Origin: Watersipora subatra
Taxonomy: Eukaryota; Bryozoa; Gymnolaemata; Cheilostomatida; Watersiporidae
Direction: 5' to 3'
NCBI RefSeq assembly: GCF_963576615.1
Contig: NC_088708.1
Location: 4,526,001 to 4,590,000 of the forward strand
Length of the DNA stretch: 64,000 bases
Shown: positions 25,600-39,400 of the stretch, piece by piece
Layout: each line of letters opens with the position of its first letter
How positions within the stretch are numbered: position 1 is the stretch's first letter
The notes under the pieces: model-generated
What the model was told of the DNA's origin: nothing
The model's input: the letters and a program-made list of their open reading frames with translations, nothing else
The model's database searches: none
Program-made: the position numbers and the translations under genes

Positions 25600-27482
25600 T
25601 TAGTGAGATGAGGAAAGATTTAGCAATGTTTTACTGCTAATTGTTCGAAATCACAACTACAAGAAACATTGATAAGACAAACTCATTGGACCAGGCAATA
25701 ATTGTCATTCACTGAAGTTAATCATTTTAGAATCTCAGATTTTTAGTCATTGGTAAGTTCTCAAATCTTTTACTGCAATGAGCAAAATATTTTCCTATGT
25801 TTTTTGTTGTCGAATTTGTTCTGTCACTTTCAATGTCTCTGTAAAAGTCATAGTATTTTAGTTTACAATTTTACTGTTTTCAAAGTGTACTAATTAATAT
25901 TGCCGTTATATCAGGTTACAGCTGGCTGCCACATGCATGTCTATTTCGTCTAATTGATCACTGCAACCAAATATTGAATCTCTGCTATTAATGTTCACTC
26001 ACATCAAACATTCTGACGGTATTCTTGCATTGTTCTGTACATAACACTATCCTTTTGAATTGGATATGTATGAATGCTCTATTTTTCTCCCTGAATAGCT
26101 AATGAATGGTTCACTATGTTACCTTTCGCTCAAATACCCACTGTTCGATATCTTCAATTATTATAAGTAGTATGTAAAACAAACAATGATTATGTAAGTC
26201 GCAAGAATAAAGGTATTATAATAAGCTCATAGCACTGACTCGAGCTTCGAGTCATGTTTTCTTTAACAATAGATAGGACTTCAGCTGCTTTCCCTTGCGC
26301 TGTTGTAGCAGTTGATCTTGGCTAAAGCTAGTTGACTTCATTGTTGATATGCTTGGTTTAGCAGTACTTTGAACCCACTAAATGCATTCTATTGGCTGAA
26401 CAGCCAGTGCTTCAGGGTTAAATTGCATGTTTTGCTATAACTTCATGTGAATATCTCTTTCCTTCTATACAACTTATTATTTTGCTGTAGGCTAGTAGAT
26501 TTTACATGTCATTTCATTTCTTGCTCAACTATGATCTGATCAATAGACGCGTGAGAACGTCAGTACCAATAGCATTGACTACTGTTTGGCACAGGCACTG
26601 GTGAGTTGCATGCCGCATATGGGTTGTAGCCGCATATAAAATGGCTCACTGTAAACTTGACAGATAAAATCCTGCTGATTCAAACACATTTATACTGCAG
26701 GAAGTTGTTTCATCATCCATTGGTAAGACGAAAAACCATGACTCTCGCTATAGGCGAATTAGTGATAAAAATATTTTGCGGACTAACGGTTTCATTGAAA
26801 GCAGCTTTGGCAATAAGTGCTTATGCAATTACACAAGTGATATTGCTTCGTTGTTGCCACTTATTTGCTCACGCGTGTTCGCATGTCTTATTCAAACTGA
26901 AATGCCATTTCAGTTGAAAATGCGGATAACGAATGTTCAACAACATTTCCACAAATTCTATAGGTTACATACTGTATATTTATAGAATCTCATTTATACA
27001 ATGATATAAAAATAATTTTATGCTTAACCACAGTACAAAATCATACATAATGCACAAAAATAAAATTGACATTGTGTTCAACAGAATTCAGTGCATTAGA
27101 AAGAAATGAATGCGATGAAGAGATGAGCACCTAGTACTCTCTGACACTAACTATTGCAGAAAGGTTTTGAACCAAACTAGGCCATATGGTTGGCTTCATG
27201 TAATCACATGCTGTCAGACCTTGAGAGAACTATGGTATCGGAATACCTCTAGGATAACAAAATAAATACACATGGCCAATGATGCACAATCAATAAGTGG
27301 CAAAAATAATTCGGAGTATCAACAAAAAAATTAAATTAAAATATTCATAAATAACAATTTTGAAAAAAATATTAGAGATCAGGCCATACATCTCTTCCCA
27401 AAACACTGGGCTTTGATAAGACCAAAGAACTGCAGAAATGACTAGATTATATCTAACAAAACAAGCGTGCCCGGTGCCTCAA
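25600..27482. other. Gap between convergent PHTF and PLCL
   Basis: This holds the 3' UTRs of both genes. A consensus AATAAA at 26206-26211 is the best poly(A) signal for PHTF, giving a 3' UTR of about 600 bases. No equally good signal was found for PLCL. Overlapping 62-86-residue frames at 26657-26985 look like chance. Confidence 0.5.
26206..26211 (+). promoter_or_regulatory. Probable PHTF poly(A) signal
   Basis: This is a perfect AATAAA hexamer about 607 bases after the PHTF stop codon. It is assigned by position and consensus only. Confidence 0.4.
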
Positions 27483-30400
27483 CTAACGGGAGCTATTGTC
27501 GACAACCTCTACTCCATAACTCTGCGCTGCCTCTACAACCTTCATAAATGAGTTCTTGCAGGTCTCTGTGTACTGATTCAGAGAGTTTATTTGCTCTGTG
27601 AGCACTCTCAAGTTCCACGCATAATTTTCCAGTGCCTAAAAAGCAAAATAAATTCTCACACAAAAAGCAAGATAGATAATTCTTTATTGATATTAGTCAT
27701 AGGCTAGAGATGCAAAGAACCATGGCCTGTTGACTGAGTAATTGCGTCAACAATGACAATTTGATGTCAGATGATAAAGTGTACACACTTTTTGGGTTTT
27801 CTTCTCGCTAACAGATGACTGCTTCATATATGAGCTCATTTCTGGTTCGAGCGTCTGAAGGAGAGCCTTAATTTTGAGCAGCTGCAAAATTGATCACTCG
27901 AACTTGAAGGTCATAACACACATGAAGGTAAGCCGAGCATAAAGGTTCAATAAAAGGCGATCATTCTCTTACATATGGCTCTAGCAATACAAAATTATTC
28001 GGAGCAAATTTACCAACTAATCCCTTGTTCCCCTAATCAGTTAATTAGTAAGCAAAGGTTGATTGGAGTGTCTCATACAGCCAGCCCTATAAGATTCAGA
28101 ACTCAAATGTAATTGATGATTGAATAAGTTGCAAAGCACTAGCGGGTTAACTTTCTGTCAGTCAATGATAAAAATCATTGCAACTTATTTCCATATAGAG
28201 CATAAGGCAACTCCTGGATACACTCTGACGTACTCACAGATTGGTGTTGGGTCTCTCCTTCATCAATGAGTGAATTGCATTCTTTGCACCACTACAAATC
28301 AGAAACGGTAACAAAATCTTACACCAATTATTCACTAAACGCAACAAACTAAGGGATATAAGACAAGATCGTGGATTGTACGATTCAAGATGCCTTCGAT
28401 ACACCGATACAGTGACCTATCAAACACTTACTACATGGTAGGCTTGCAGTGCTTTTTTCAAGATATCGGGTGGTGTCCCTTCAGATATCAGAAACAGTGG
28501 CTACAATATAAGATTTATTCATATCAGCTACACAATGTAATAAACCTCTACAACTTTACTGACCATAGTAAATCAGTAATCTAGTAAGCTCCCACCTTTG
28601 AGTTAAAGGGTGGGAGAAAATGTAAAAAGCCTGACAAGATTGCGCAGTCTACAAATGTGAATTGCTAGAGAGAAAACATGATGATGAAGGCACTGCACAA
28701 TGTCATATATAATGAAAGAGTAAAAAGCTGTTTGTTGAGAAGTTGTCTACACTTACAAGGTTTCTGCTGAGCACAAGCTGCAGATTGAGGCCTTTGGTGC
28801 TGAAAGCCCTGTTGGCAATCGTCCTGATGCAGTGCTTAATGTTAGCCACACTGCCGACATCACACGCCTCCTTGAATTTGACAAGCGAGTATTCCACATT
28901 GTATCGCAGCTCAGCAGCCTCGAGCATATGTGAGTGCATAAGCTAGAAGTATAGATAATTCAAGCGAGTCTGTTTCATCTCCTTATTTAGTTGAGAAGAG
29001 AAGAGAGTGACCACAACCTCAATTCCGTACTAACCTTTTCATTGAATTACAATATAGAAGCGGAAAAAGCTACACAATTTAACATAAATACTTCACGCCC
29101 TGCCGCACACTGGATAATAGCATTTGATATAAAACTGAGAAGCGATATGGACATACTACAAAAGCAGGACATATCATACGCTATATCATGACATAATACC
29201 CATTAAAACAGGTAAAAGTAGGACAAGATGTGGGAATCAATCACACCAACCTTGGACGCTTCATCCATTGCCTTCATCCCTACAGGTTTAATGGTAATAG
29301 GCTCCTTAACAACCCGCACCTTGTTCAGTACGCTGTTGCCTCTCCTCATTGGCTTCTGGAATAATACAACCACAGAGCTGTTTGCTAATGTACCGGTCTA
29401 GCAGTCAGGCAGCCAGATTATTACAACCATAATATGACTAGACTATCACCAACATATCTAACTGTGCAGCCAGTATGCTAACAGGGTACATAAATACAGT
29501 AAATACAAGCATATTACTAACCTTGTCAACAGCAGGGGTGGTAGTTATGTGTACAAATAATGTGCATCCAGGTATCTCATCACCAGCACTTGATAGTAAG
29601 TTAATATGCCTGTATCCTACAAATGAGAGACCAAATGCTGTCAATAACTGTGGAAGGAGATATGCCCAAGCAGTAGTAAAAAATGCCATTGCGTATCCAT
29701 GTGGTAGGGAGGCTATAGCACAACAATACCCATGAACATGGCAGGCAAGGTATAACATACTGGTAATCCTGCACATAGTGGGCAATGTATAGCATGCCAG
29801 TACTCAGGCATGTGAAAGGCAGGGTATAACATACCGGTACTCATGAGTGTGAAAGGCAAAGTATAACATACCAGTACTCATGCATGTGAAGGGCAAGGTA
29901 TAACATACCAGTACTCATGCGTGTGAAGGGCAGGGTATAACATACCGGTACTCATGAGTGTGAAAGGCAAGGTATAACATACCAGTACTCATGCATATGA
30001 AGGGCAAGGTATAACATACCAGTACTCCTGTGTGTGAAGGGCAGGGTATAACATACCGGTACTCATGCATGTGAAAGGCAGGGTATAACATACCGGTACT
30101 CATGAGTGTGAAAGGCAAGGTATAACATACTATTACTCATGCATGTGAAGGGCAAGGTATAACATACCGGTGCTCATGTGTGTGAAGGGCGAGGTAAAAC
30201 ATACTGGTATTCATGCATGTGAAAGGCAAGGTATAACATACTGGTACTCATGTGTGTGAAGGGCAGGGTATAACATACCGGTACTCATGTGTGTGAAGGG
30301 CAGTGTATAACATACCAGTGCTCATGTGTGTGAAAGGCAAGGTATAACATACCGGTACTCATGCACATGAAGGGCAAGGTATAACATACCGGTACTCATG

Positions 30401-33400
30401 CATGCGAAGGGCAGGGTATAACATACCGGTACTCATGTATGTGAAGGGCAAGGTATAACATACCGGTACTCATGCATGTGAAGGGCAAGGTATACTGAGC
30501 TATGAACTCGTCTCCGATGAAGTCATCATCAAGGATGTTGAAGCGAATGAGAGTCATTTCAGGAAAGTGTATATAGAATGTGAAGCTTTCGTCAAAAAAG
30601 GGATTTTGTCCTAAAACGAAGCAGGAGGGTTAGAATGCACCAGCTCTTTTATTAGTAATATACATATGACGAAATAAATTTTATCTCATAGCTGTCTGGT
30701 AAATGCAGTATATACTAACCATTGCCTGGGACTGTCTTGGTTCTGGCATTGGCACGGTCTACTCTTAGCCCAAATACATCTAAGAGTACGTATGGATCAG
30801 TTATGGAGCTCTTCGTGCATGATCCTCTTGGTTTAGGAAACCGATGACCACTGATTATCTGCAGTCATATAAATTAATTTCACAAGAACTCACTCTTTTC
30901 TCACATTTTAACAACAGTTTTTACGTAAAAAAGGCCTTTCTTACCTCCTCCTGCCTTCTCCCCTTTGTTATCTCTCCACACTTTCTCTCCCCATCCTTTC
31001 CTACAAACCCATGTTTTTTCCCTTCCTTATCTCCTTCATCACACATCCCCTCTTTCACACACACCCCCTTGCCGCTACTACAGTACATTCATCCATTCAC
31101 GCCTAACTTTTAAATTTGCCCGCTCTGTTTAGATGCCCTTAACACATCCAGTTGCATATTAGCATTCCTAGCATCTACCATAAGAACCGGAAGATATCAA
31201 AGATACTAAAAGGTTGGGCCAACTATAATTAGCCTATTAAAAATCCTGGACTTAGTCTTTACAGAGTTTAGAAGACAACAACAAGGCGACGTTATGTCGT
31301 GATAATATTCCTTAAGGAGAATAATTAAAGAGCAACAAGCACGCAAGCAGCTGTCCAATGGGACACTAACAAAATAAGCAATTCTGTTATTGAGATCTAA
31401 TTAGCTAAGAGTCGGTCACCCAGATAGTTGTATTTAGCAAACTGTTTTACCGCTGTACTGTACCTACTGTACTGGTCATCAGACTACGTATAAAATATCA
31501 AGTTTAGTCATGAAATAATTAATCATTAATAAACACAATTGCAACAAACCTTGATTTGAAGGAGTTGAGGCACAATGCCTGGAAGGTTTTGCGGGGTACC
31601 AGACTGAGGATTGAATGGTATAGACAACTCCCTCAGAAGGGTGGGTTTCAATATGTAGCCACAGCTGCCATTCTGTTTGAATCGGGCTACATTAAGGTCA
31701 GACTCCAGACCTTGTGACTGCTGATTGAGTGCAACTATAACAGCAATTTCACCATCGTTGGGGAATATAAAAATGAAGCTAAACATAATTTGGCACTCGA
31801 ACGTCTTTTGGTGCTAGTCATCCTTGTTCTAACACTATTTGCAGCAGAAGTCTAGTTGTTTGATAATATTAAAAAGCAAGCAAAGTGTGAGTACATGAGA
31901 TAAATAGTTTTATCGATAGCGCAACAGTAAGTTATGTATGAAAAAGTTTTTGATGAAAGTTGTTCGTAGAATAAAGGGATAGGGTGTCACCAGACAATGA
32001 ATTCATTATAACTCCAAAACAGTGGAGCGCATTTTCATTAATACATCAAAAGGTGGACTTAGTAAAGCCTATACAGGGTTACATTGTGTTCCGATAAGAA
32101 ATACGAGTATATCGTGTGGAAAGTACAATCAAGGTGCACATAAATGAGCACGTACATGTTTTTTCATAGAAACTGATGGTTGCGTACTGATTATTGGCAG
32201 ACGCTTGGGCTATTGCAAAACTCACGGAAATAAAATGTCGACATGTGCTGTCACCAAAATGCACCACCCTTGCCTATGTGTTGGTATAGATAAAATTGTT
32301 TACTAAACTTGTTAGACACGTTTGACTGAATGAACTCGAAAAACATTTATGCGAGAATGTTATCTCGCGTGCGACGAACTATTTCTTGTTCAAGCTAAAG
32401 ATTCCTTAGTGGGCTTAGCTACCTAGACCTGTCTATTGACTACTTACCTACCTAGGCCTGTCTATTGACTACTTACCTACCTATACCTGTCTATTGACTA
32501 CTTACCTACCTAGACCTGGCTATTGACTACTTACCTACCTAGACCTGTCTATTGACTACTTACCTACCTAGACCTGTCTATTGACTACTTACCTACCTAG
32601 ACCTGTCTATTGACTAGTTACCTACCTATACCTGTCTATTGACTACTTACCTACCTAGACCTGTCTATTGACTACTTACCTACCTAGACCTGTCTATTGA
32701 CTACTTACCTACCTAGACCTGTCTATTGACTAGTTACCTACCTAGGCCTGTCTATTGACTACTTACCTACCTAGACCTGTCTATTGACTAGTTACCTACC
32801 TATACCTGTCTATTGACTACTTACCTACCTAGACCTGTCTATTGACTACTTACCTACTTAGACCTGTCTATTGACTACTTACCTACCTAGTCCTGTCTAT
32901 TGACTACTTACCTACCTAGACCTGTCTATTGACTACTTACCTACATAGGACTGTCTATTGACTACTTAGCTACCTAAACCTGTCTAATGACTGCCACGAA
33001 AAAGGGTTGTGATGAAAAGCCATCGTAAAATCTGTAAATGAAAAAGTAAAGTATTTTAGATATGTAAACTTAGGGATTAGTCAGAAAGCAAAGGAAGTAC
33101 ATATCTTAAATTGAGAAGGCAATCAATAACACTTCCTTTGCAAACCTTTGTTACGAATTTCACCTACTTTAAGTAATGTAACTGTGGCCTGCAGCACCGT
33201 ATCAGCCAACTATATGCTAGCTGGTTAAACCAATAGAATTCTTCTTCTAGTAATAGCTGCCTATACCGATGTACATTTACTTGGCGAAAGTGCTTGAAAG
33301 CATGCTTCACCCAGATTCCTTATTGAAGGCTTACAAACATACCTACTAACAAAATCACTATTAGTCATACAAACCTATCTGGAAGCCACAGTTCCAGTAT

Positions 33401-36400
33401 GGCTGAGGGTTAAAATTGCTAGAGTCCACTCTGGCACAGCTTGGATAGACCCTGGTTAGGCAATGCTTATTACATGTAATGAACTCATCGATGACTGCGG
33501 ATGACTCCATACTCTTGTGCACAAACATGTCACTCACCGATGTTATGTGCCAAGGCTTTTCTGTCAGACATACAAAAAGCATTAATAGTTTTTAACCTTC
33601 TATATTGAATTCTTAATAATGTCCAAGAAAGAGCGACCTTCTCAGATGAGTTTTTAGAAAGATGAGTTGCAATCATAAAGAAAGTCGTGAGTGCTTTCAT
33701 GAGTATTCGTCTACTCCAATCAGTATTATATGCTTGGCAACACAATATGTTTTACAAGTGAAATTCAGCAGATCAATTTTGTTAACTTACGAGAGTTTCG
33801 GTGATTGTTAAACTTGTCATATGAGCATGATTGGCACCAGTTGACAAGGTCGGATAACTCCCTAAGCATGGAAATCTTCTTAACTGGTTCCTGTAATGAT
33901 AAAAAACACAGTTGAACATCTGGCTTACACTGCTTTGTATTTCTATGCTCAATACTAGTTGTCAACATTTAATGTTGAGAAGAAAGCCGCAGTGTTAGGT
34001 ATAACCGTATTTATGACCCGTGATAGCACAGCGAAGTCATATTGTGTTAGATGAAATCATCAAAGATGTGATATCACAGCAAAGGAGGTGTTAGGTGTAA
34101 TCATAGGTCTCATGATATGAGAATTAGCAGTAACTGAGTGAGTTTGTATTCTCAGCAATTTGGAGTAAATGAGATGTCATTGGAAGAGAAGAGAGAGAGG
34201 TTGTTTTCAGAGCAAATACGTTCACTTCCTGTTTACTGCTGATGGCCATGACAGCTAGAAAGGTAATAGCAACAACATGAAGTCAAAAGACTCGTCGATG
34301 CTTATGTAAAATGGTTCAAAGAGCTCATGTGCATTTATTGGTGCCCGGACCAAAGATTTCTTGATAAGGAAGTAAATGCAAATGTGTTAGAAGGAAAAGC
34401 GGAGGAGTTGGCAATGATGATGGCACAGGAAGCTGAATGGCTGCGTTATGGCTATTGGTTGGATTCAAGAGGAGACAACCACTAGATTACCTTGGGATGC
34501 TTAGCCTTGCACTTAAAGGCAATCTACAATGAAAATATGATTTGTCAATTTACTCAAGTGCAAGCTCTGCTGCCGGTGGCTCTTCCTGCTTAGTTATAAT
34601 TACATGTATTACTAGCGTTTAAATTTTTTCTTTAGATAGAGCGCTTTCAGATTGCCTAAAGGGGTACGCATGACAAAATGTCAAAACTATTTATCATGGA
34701 TCAAGATAAGCGAGAAACATCCGCATAAATATATTCATAAAATCGGAGTTATCTTCTACTTGTCACTGTCAATGGTATTAGAAAAACAGGGCAATTACTC
34801 TATTTAAAACCCGCAAACAAATCCAGTAAAGTATTTTTACCGTACAACAAACATATTTTTTTACCTAGCAACATTAAAATATTCATAAAGATCTGATCTC
34901 TGATTTTGTTGCTGTATGACCACACATACGCTTATTCACTGTCAATCCACCCTACCTGATTTGGCTACCTGATCTGATGTACCACCGCGCGGCGAAATCA
35001 ACACAAAACCACGGTATTTTTACTAAAGTTGTGAGATGAGAACAATTATAACGCAAATGCCTCACATGTACCTGATCGCATACCCCATGTGTAAGGAATC
35101 TGAAAGCACCCATAGTCAAATTTAACATGACATATTATTTCCATGGTGAATTCAAAATATAGGTACCAACGATATAAGAATTTCTCAAACTGCATAAGTA
35201 AATTATGTTTCCAAACTAATTGCAGAACTCTAACATTTTTTATTCGTCTCGCCACATTTCATTGTAATATGACCAGCATGAGATAATCTCACAAGACCAG
35301 ATTAGTGCGCAGACATGATTAATCTATTTATAGTCCGTTAGGGATACATTGCAGCATGCCAATCCTTTGTCTTGTCAGGAGGGATATACCCATGCTAATT
35401 ATCCCATTAGTGCTTTTTCTTGTGCAACACTCAGTGTTATCAAGGATCAGCATCCATTTGCCAATTAGATAACGCATGCTCGCAGCCTTCGTCACCTGGC
35501 TAGACACGAGAACTAGATACAAATAACCAACTTCACCAAAATTATAGGGTAAAACAAACTGGATCTATAAAGTACTTGTTCAAATGGTAAAAATGGCTTG
35601 GCAGAACATGCAATTATCGTTATACCTTTTTGTGTAATTTTTTCCAGTCAGGATCAATAGATTCGTCTTCCTCCGACACTTCTCCATGTGGAGAAATAAT
35701 GTGATCATCATCTTCTAACTTCTTGCACTGCAAAATGGCCAACACCTTGCATGACCATCACAACACATGACACTACCCTGTTTGGCTTTCTTATCACAAT
35801 GACGGTGCGGTTAACACCTTCTCATATGTATACATACACACACAAACATGTGTCAAACCACGAAACAAAAAGGATGCAAATGACAACCACAAACATAAAA
35901 ATCCAGCAAGTTCTTCAAAATTGCACAATTTCAGCAAATCTGCAATGAGTTAATGAGCTGAAAATTCTGGAGTCACATTTATGATAGTTTTTCTCTTTCT
36001 GCGCATGAATCAGCAATAGAAACCTAAAGATTAAAACAATTAAAACTATTCACAATTTAACGTTTCAGAATTCTAACATTACCCCAAGTAAAATCAGATA
36101 GTATTATGAGGTACACGCAAATGAGCATGTATTTAATCATAAGTTAAAAGAGTGTGTCTAAATTTGCAGTGGAGTTATTTTGGTGTAAAACCTTTTTCGT
36201 GTCCTTGATACACCGGATAAAATAAAAATACTGTATATTTGCTGTTAGCAGCTAATATAATGTATATCTGATGTGAAAGGGTGTCTTTTAGCAGCTCTCA
36301 GTAATGTTAAATGTTTGCCCCAGTACAGTTTACAATAAGCAATGACTGGCGTTTTTAAAGATAAATCACCGGTGCCACCATTACCCGTTTTAAAAGCGAT

Positions 36401-39400
36401 TTTTCTAAATGTATAAAAATGATTCCAACGAATGACATGGTGGCAAACTGACAGACATATATAATATATTAGAATTTATTTTAAACATACTTTTAAACCT
36501 CCCACCCCGCATCCTACAAAAAAGGCAGGTAAAAAGACAGAAAGAAATGAGGTAGCGATACGATGGATGCTATGATGGAAATCGTCAGACATGTAGCAGC
36601 TTCTACTGATTACATACAACATAACAAGAGCTAGTCCAGCCTTCTTACCTTGATAAGAATTTTATACTTGAGTTTTTCAGGACTCGGAAGAGAGTGACTA
36701 TCATCGCTGATAGGCCAGCTGTAGAGTTTATCTCCAAGAGTGGATTTGAGAGTATTTACAATGAGTTGCTGTTGGTCGAGAGAGCAGTGGTTCTCTATCG
36801 ACAGTATAACTGGATACCTACACGCAGAGCTCTTTTTTTACAACAAAAATGATCATTTTGGCATAGTTGGAAGCCATTTAGACAGGTAGCTCAGGATATG
36901 CAGGACAAGCAGTCGCGAGGCAGGCCAGTCAGTTTGTAAAAGAGATATTTTCACATGTATACTCAGAGTATGTATGTATGTAAGAGCCCTCAGGTCTTTT
37001 ATTCGGTCTTAAATGAGATGGCTGAGTGCATAGCAAGAGAGGACAATAGCTCCATTTCATTACTAAAATTTACTATCATCAATGGGGAAGAAGCCTCAAT
37101 ATCTACTCAATATCTCTCCCCAAACATATGGCTATACACCAGCAATATTCACAATCACTCAACAACAAAACTTTAACCTAATCATAGCTGCTGTATTAAA
37201 TCTTTCAATGAATTACTCACAAAGCCAATTAAAGTTACACCTGAAACAAGCTTTACCTCTATGATATCTTTGTATCGCAATTTAGGAAAATATGGGCACT
37301 TAGCAAGCATGTTGAGCGAGAAGAGAAAAGAATAATGGAACTAGTCAGTCAGCAGATGGATCAAGGGTGAGCGGTATATTTGACAATAACTTTATATGTA
37401 GGTTTATATGTAGGTTTATATGTAGGTTTATATGTAGGTTTATATGTAGGTTTATATGTAGGTTTATATGTAGGTTTATATGTAGGTTTGTGTCTTATCG
37501 ATGACTTTAACCATTTAAAGCAGTAAACATTTTCCCCTCTTCACTAATTTAACAAGAACAACCAGTAAAGCGTAAGATACACATAAAGTCAATGCTAAAA
37601 TATTGCGATTGGTTTAGAGTTACAGGAGTAAATGCCATGTAAGAGAAATAAAACAGGCAATTGGTCGGTACAGGGCTGCTATAACAAAGGCACTGTTTTG
37701 CTACCGCCAGCCATTAATACTTGTAAAGTTGTGCTCTCTTTACGATGGTAAACGACAATGATTGTAATGATTTTAAAGTACCGATAAACTCTTCACATCG
37801 AATGAGTTGCAAATTTCTAAAACCTTCTAAAGAGGTAGAGTAGTCTAAAGCCAGGTTTTAAACTGAACTTGTACTATACACTGAGAGTTAATGGTAGCAA
37901 CTCACGGAGATGTGGCGAAGGCGTACTCATTGATGGCGGATATGACATCACTAAAGAGAATTCGTGAGGTGAGTGTGCGGCCGTGGTAGACGATCGGCTG
38001 ACTAGGGCCATCCCAACAGTCAACTGCAAGTAGTCAGCTAAAGGCATGAAAACGTGAATTAATAAAAGAAAATACTTGTGAAAGAAATTAGCAGGAGCTA
38101 CTTCTTTGATGACCAGCTAAACAAGGTCTGTGGTTGGTAGCGGTTGAGAAAGTAGATGAATACTGGCATCACAAACCGCCTGTAAAGACTAGCAAGTGAA
38201 GTGAAACGAAGCAAGTGAAACTAGCAGTGAACTGAGTTGGAGGGTAAAAGAAGGTGATGTGTAAGTTAGAAGTGAAATAAAGGGGTTAAAGAGAAGTGTG
38301 AGCAGAACTAGAGTTGGCATGAAATGGGGTGGACATAAGTGTGGGTGGCCTAGATTATGAGCGAGCCTGAGGCTATATGAGCAGATGGTTGAGAGAAAGA
38401 GATTAGGTTTATAAAAGCTGGAATAGGTAGGCATGAGGTCGATGATCATATGTTTTTACATTCTTAGACGGATGGGGTCACAAAGTTAGGTGGGCAAGAA
38501 GTTGAGTGAGCCCGAAAATGATGGGCTACACATCGGGTGGGGTATAAAGTTGGTTTGGACAACAAGTGGTGTAGTCACGAGATTGATTGGACAACAAGTG
38601 GTGTAGTCACGAGATTGGTTGGACAACAAGTGGTGTAGTCACGAGATTGATTGGACAACAAGTGGTGTAGTCACGAGATTGGTTGGACAACAAGTGGTGT
38701 AGTCACGAGATTGGCACAGCAAATTCTGCTGCTCACTCAACTCCGACATTAGAACTTTTGATACATGCAGATAGATCAATGAAACAGGCATCATTTGACA
38801 ACAAGTGATAATGACAGGATCCTGTCGTTACATTACTTTAATTTAATCTATCTCATGCGTCACGTTTTACTGTGATAGAGGAGAGTTACCCACCCTCAAT
38901 GTATCTGCAGCCTTGTTTAAGAACCCTGCTATATGCGGCAACTGATGAAGGTCCCTTCAACTGGTCTTCTAACAAATAACTACAATGAAAATTTGCATTC
39001 CAGCATGACAATGATTTGATCATAAACCACAAAAGCACTCAAAACATATAGTGCCAACCTATGCAGACAACTATTGACGTAGCATAGAGCCATGACTCGC
39101 TTCCTCTATTGGTAATAATCGATATACATATGCTAAGCCGGCTGAGGAGGAGCAACTTGAACCGCTAATCCCCTCGCGGTAAGTGGAAGACTATTTATCC
39201 ATTTACTAATCCTCCAATAGCGGACTACCTGCCCCACCACATCAAAGTTCACAGCTATTATTCAACTGTATATAAGACAAAAGAAATGATTAGGTGAACC
39301 TGTTTAGGCGGGTAAATCTGACGGATACGAACTGTAGTTGCAGCATTTGCTTCTATGTGAAATAGAGAATGTGAACTATCATAGCCTTTGATCATTGAGC

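Noticed and set aside
29735-30498. Regular repeats resembling a CRISPR array
   Set aside because: The units abut one another without unique spacers and are an expanded exon-intron junction in an animal gene; it is a minisatellite.
32405-32990. 29-bp repeats resembling a CRISPR array
   Set aside because: There are no spacers between the units and the array sits inside a PLCL intron.
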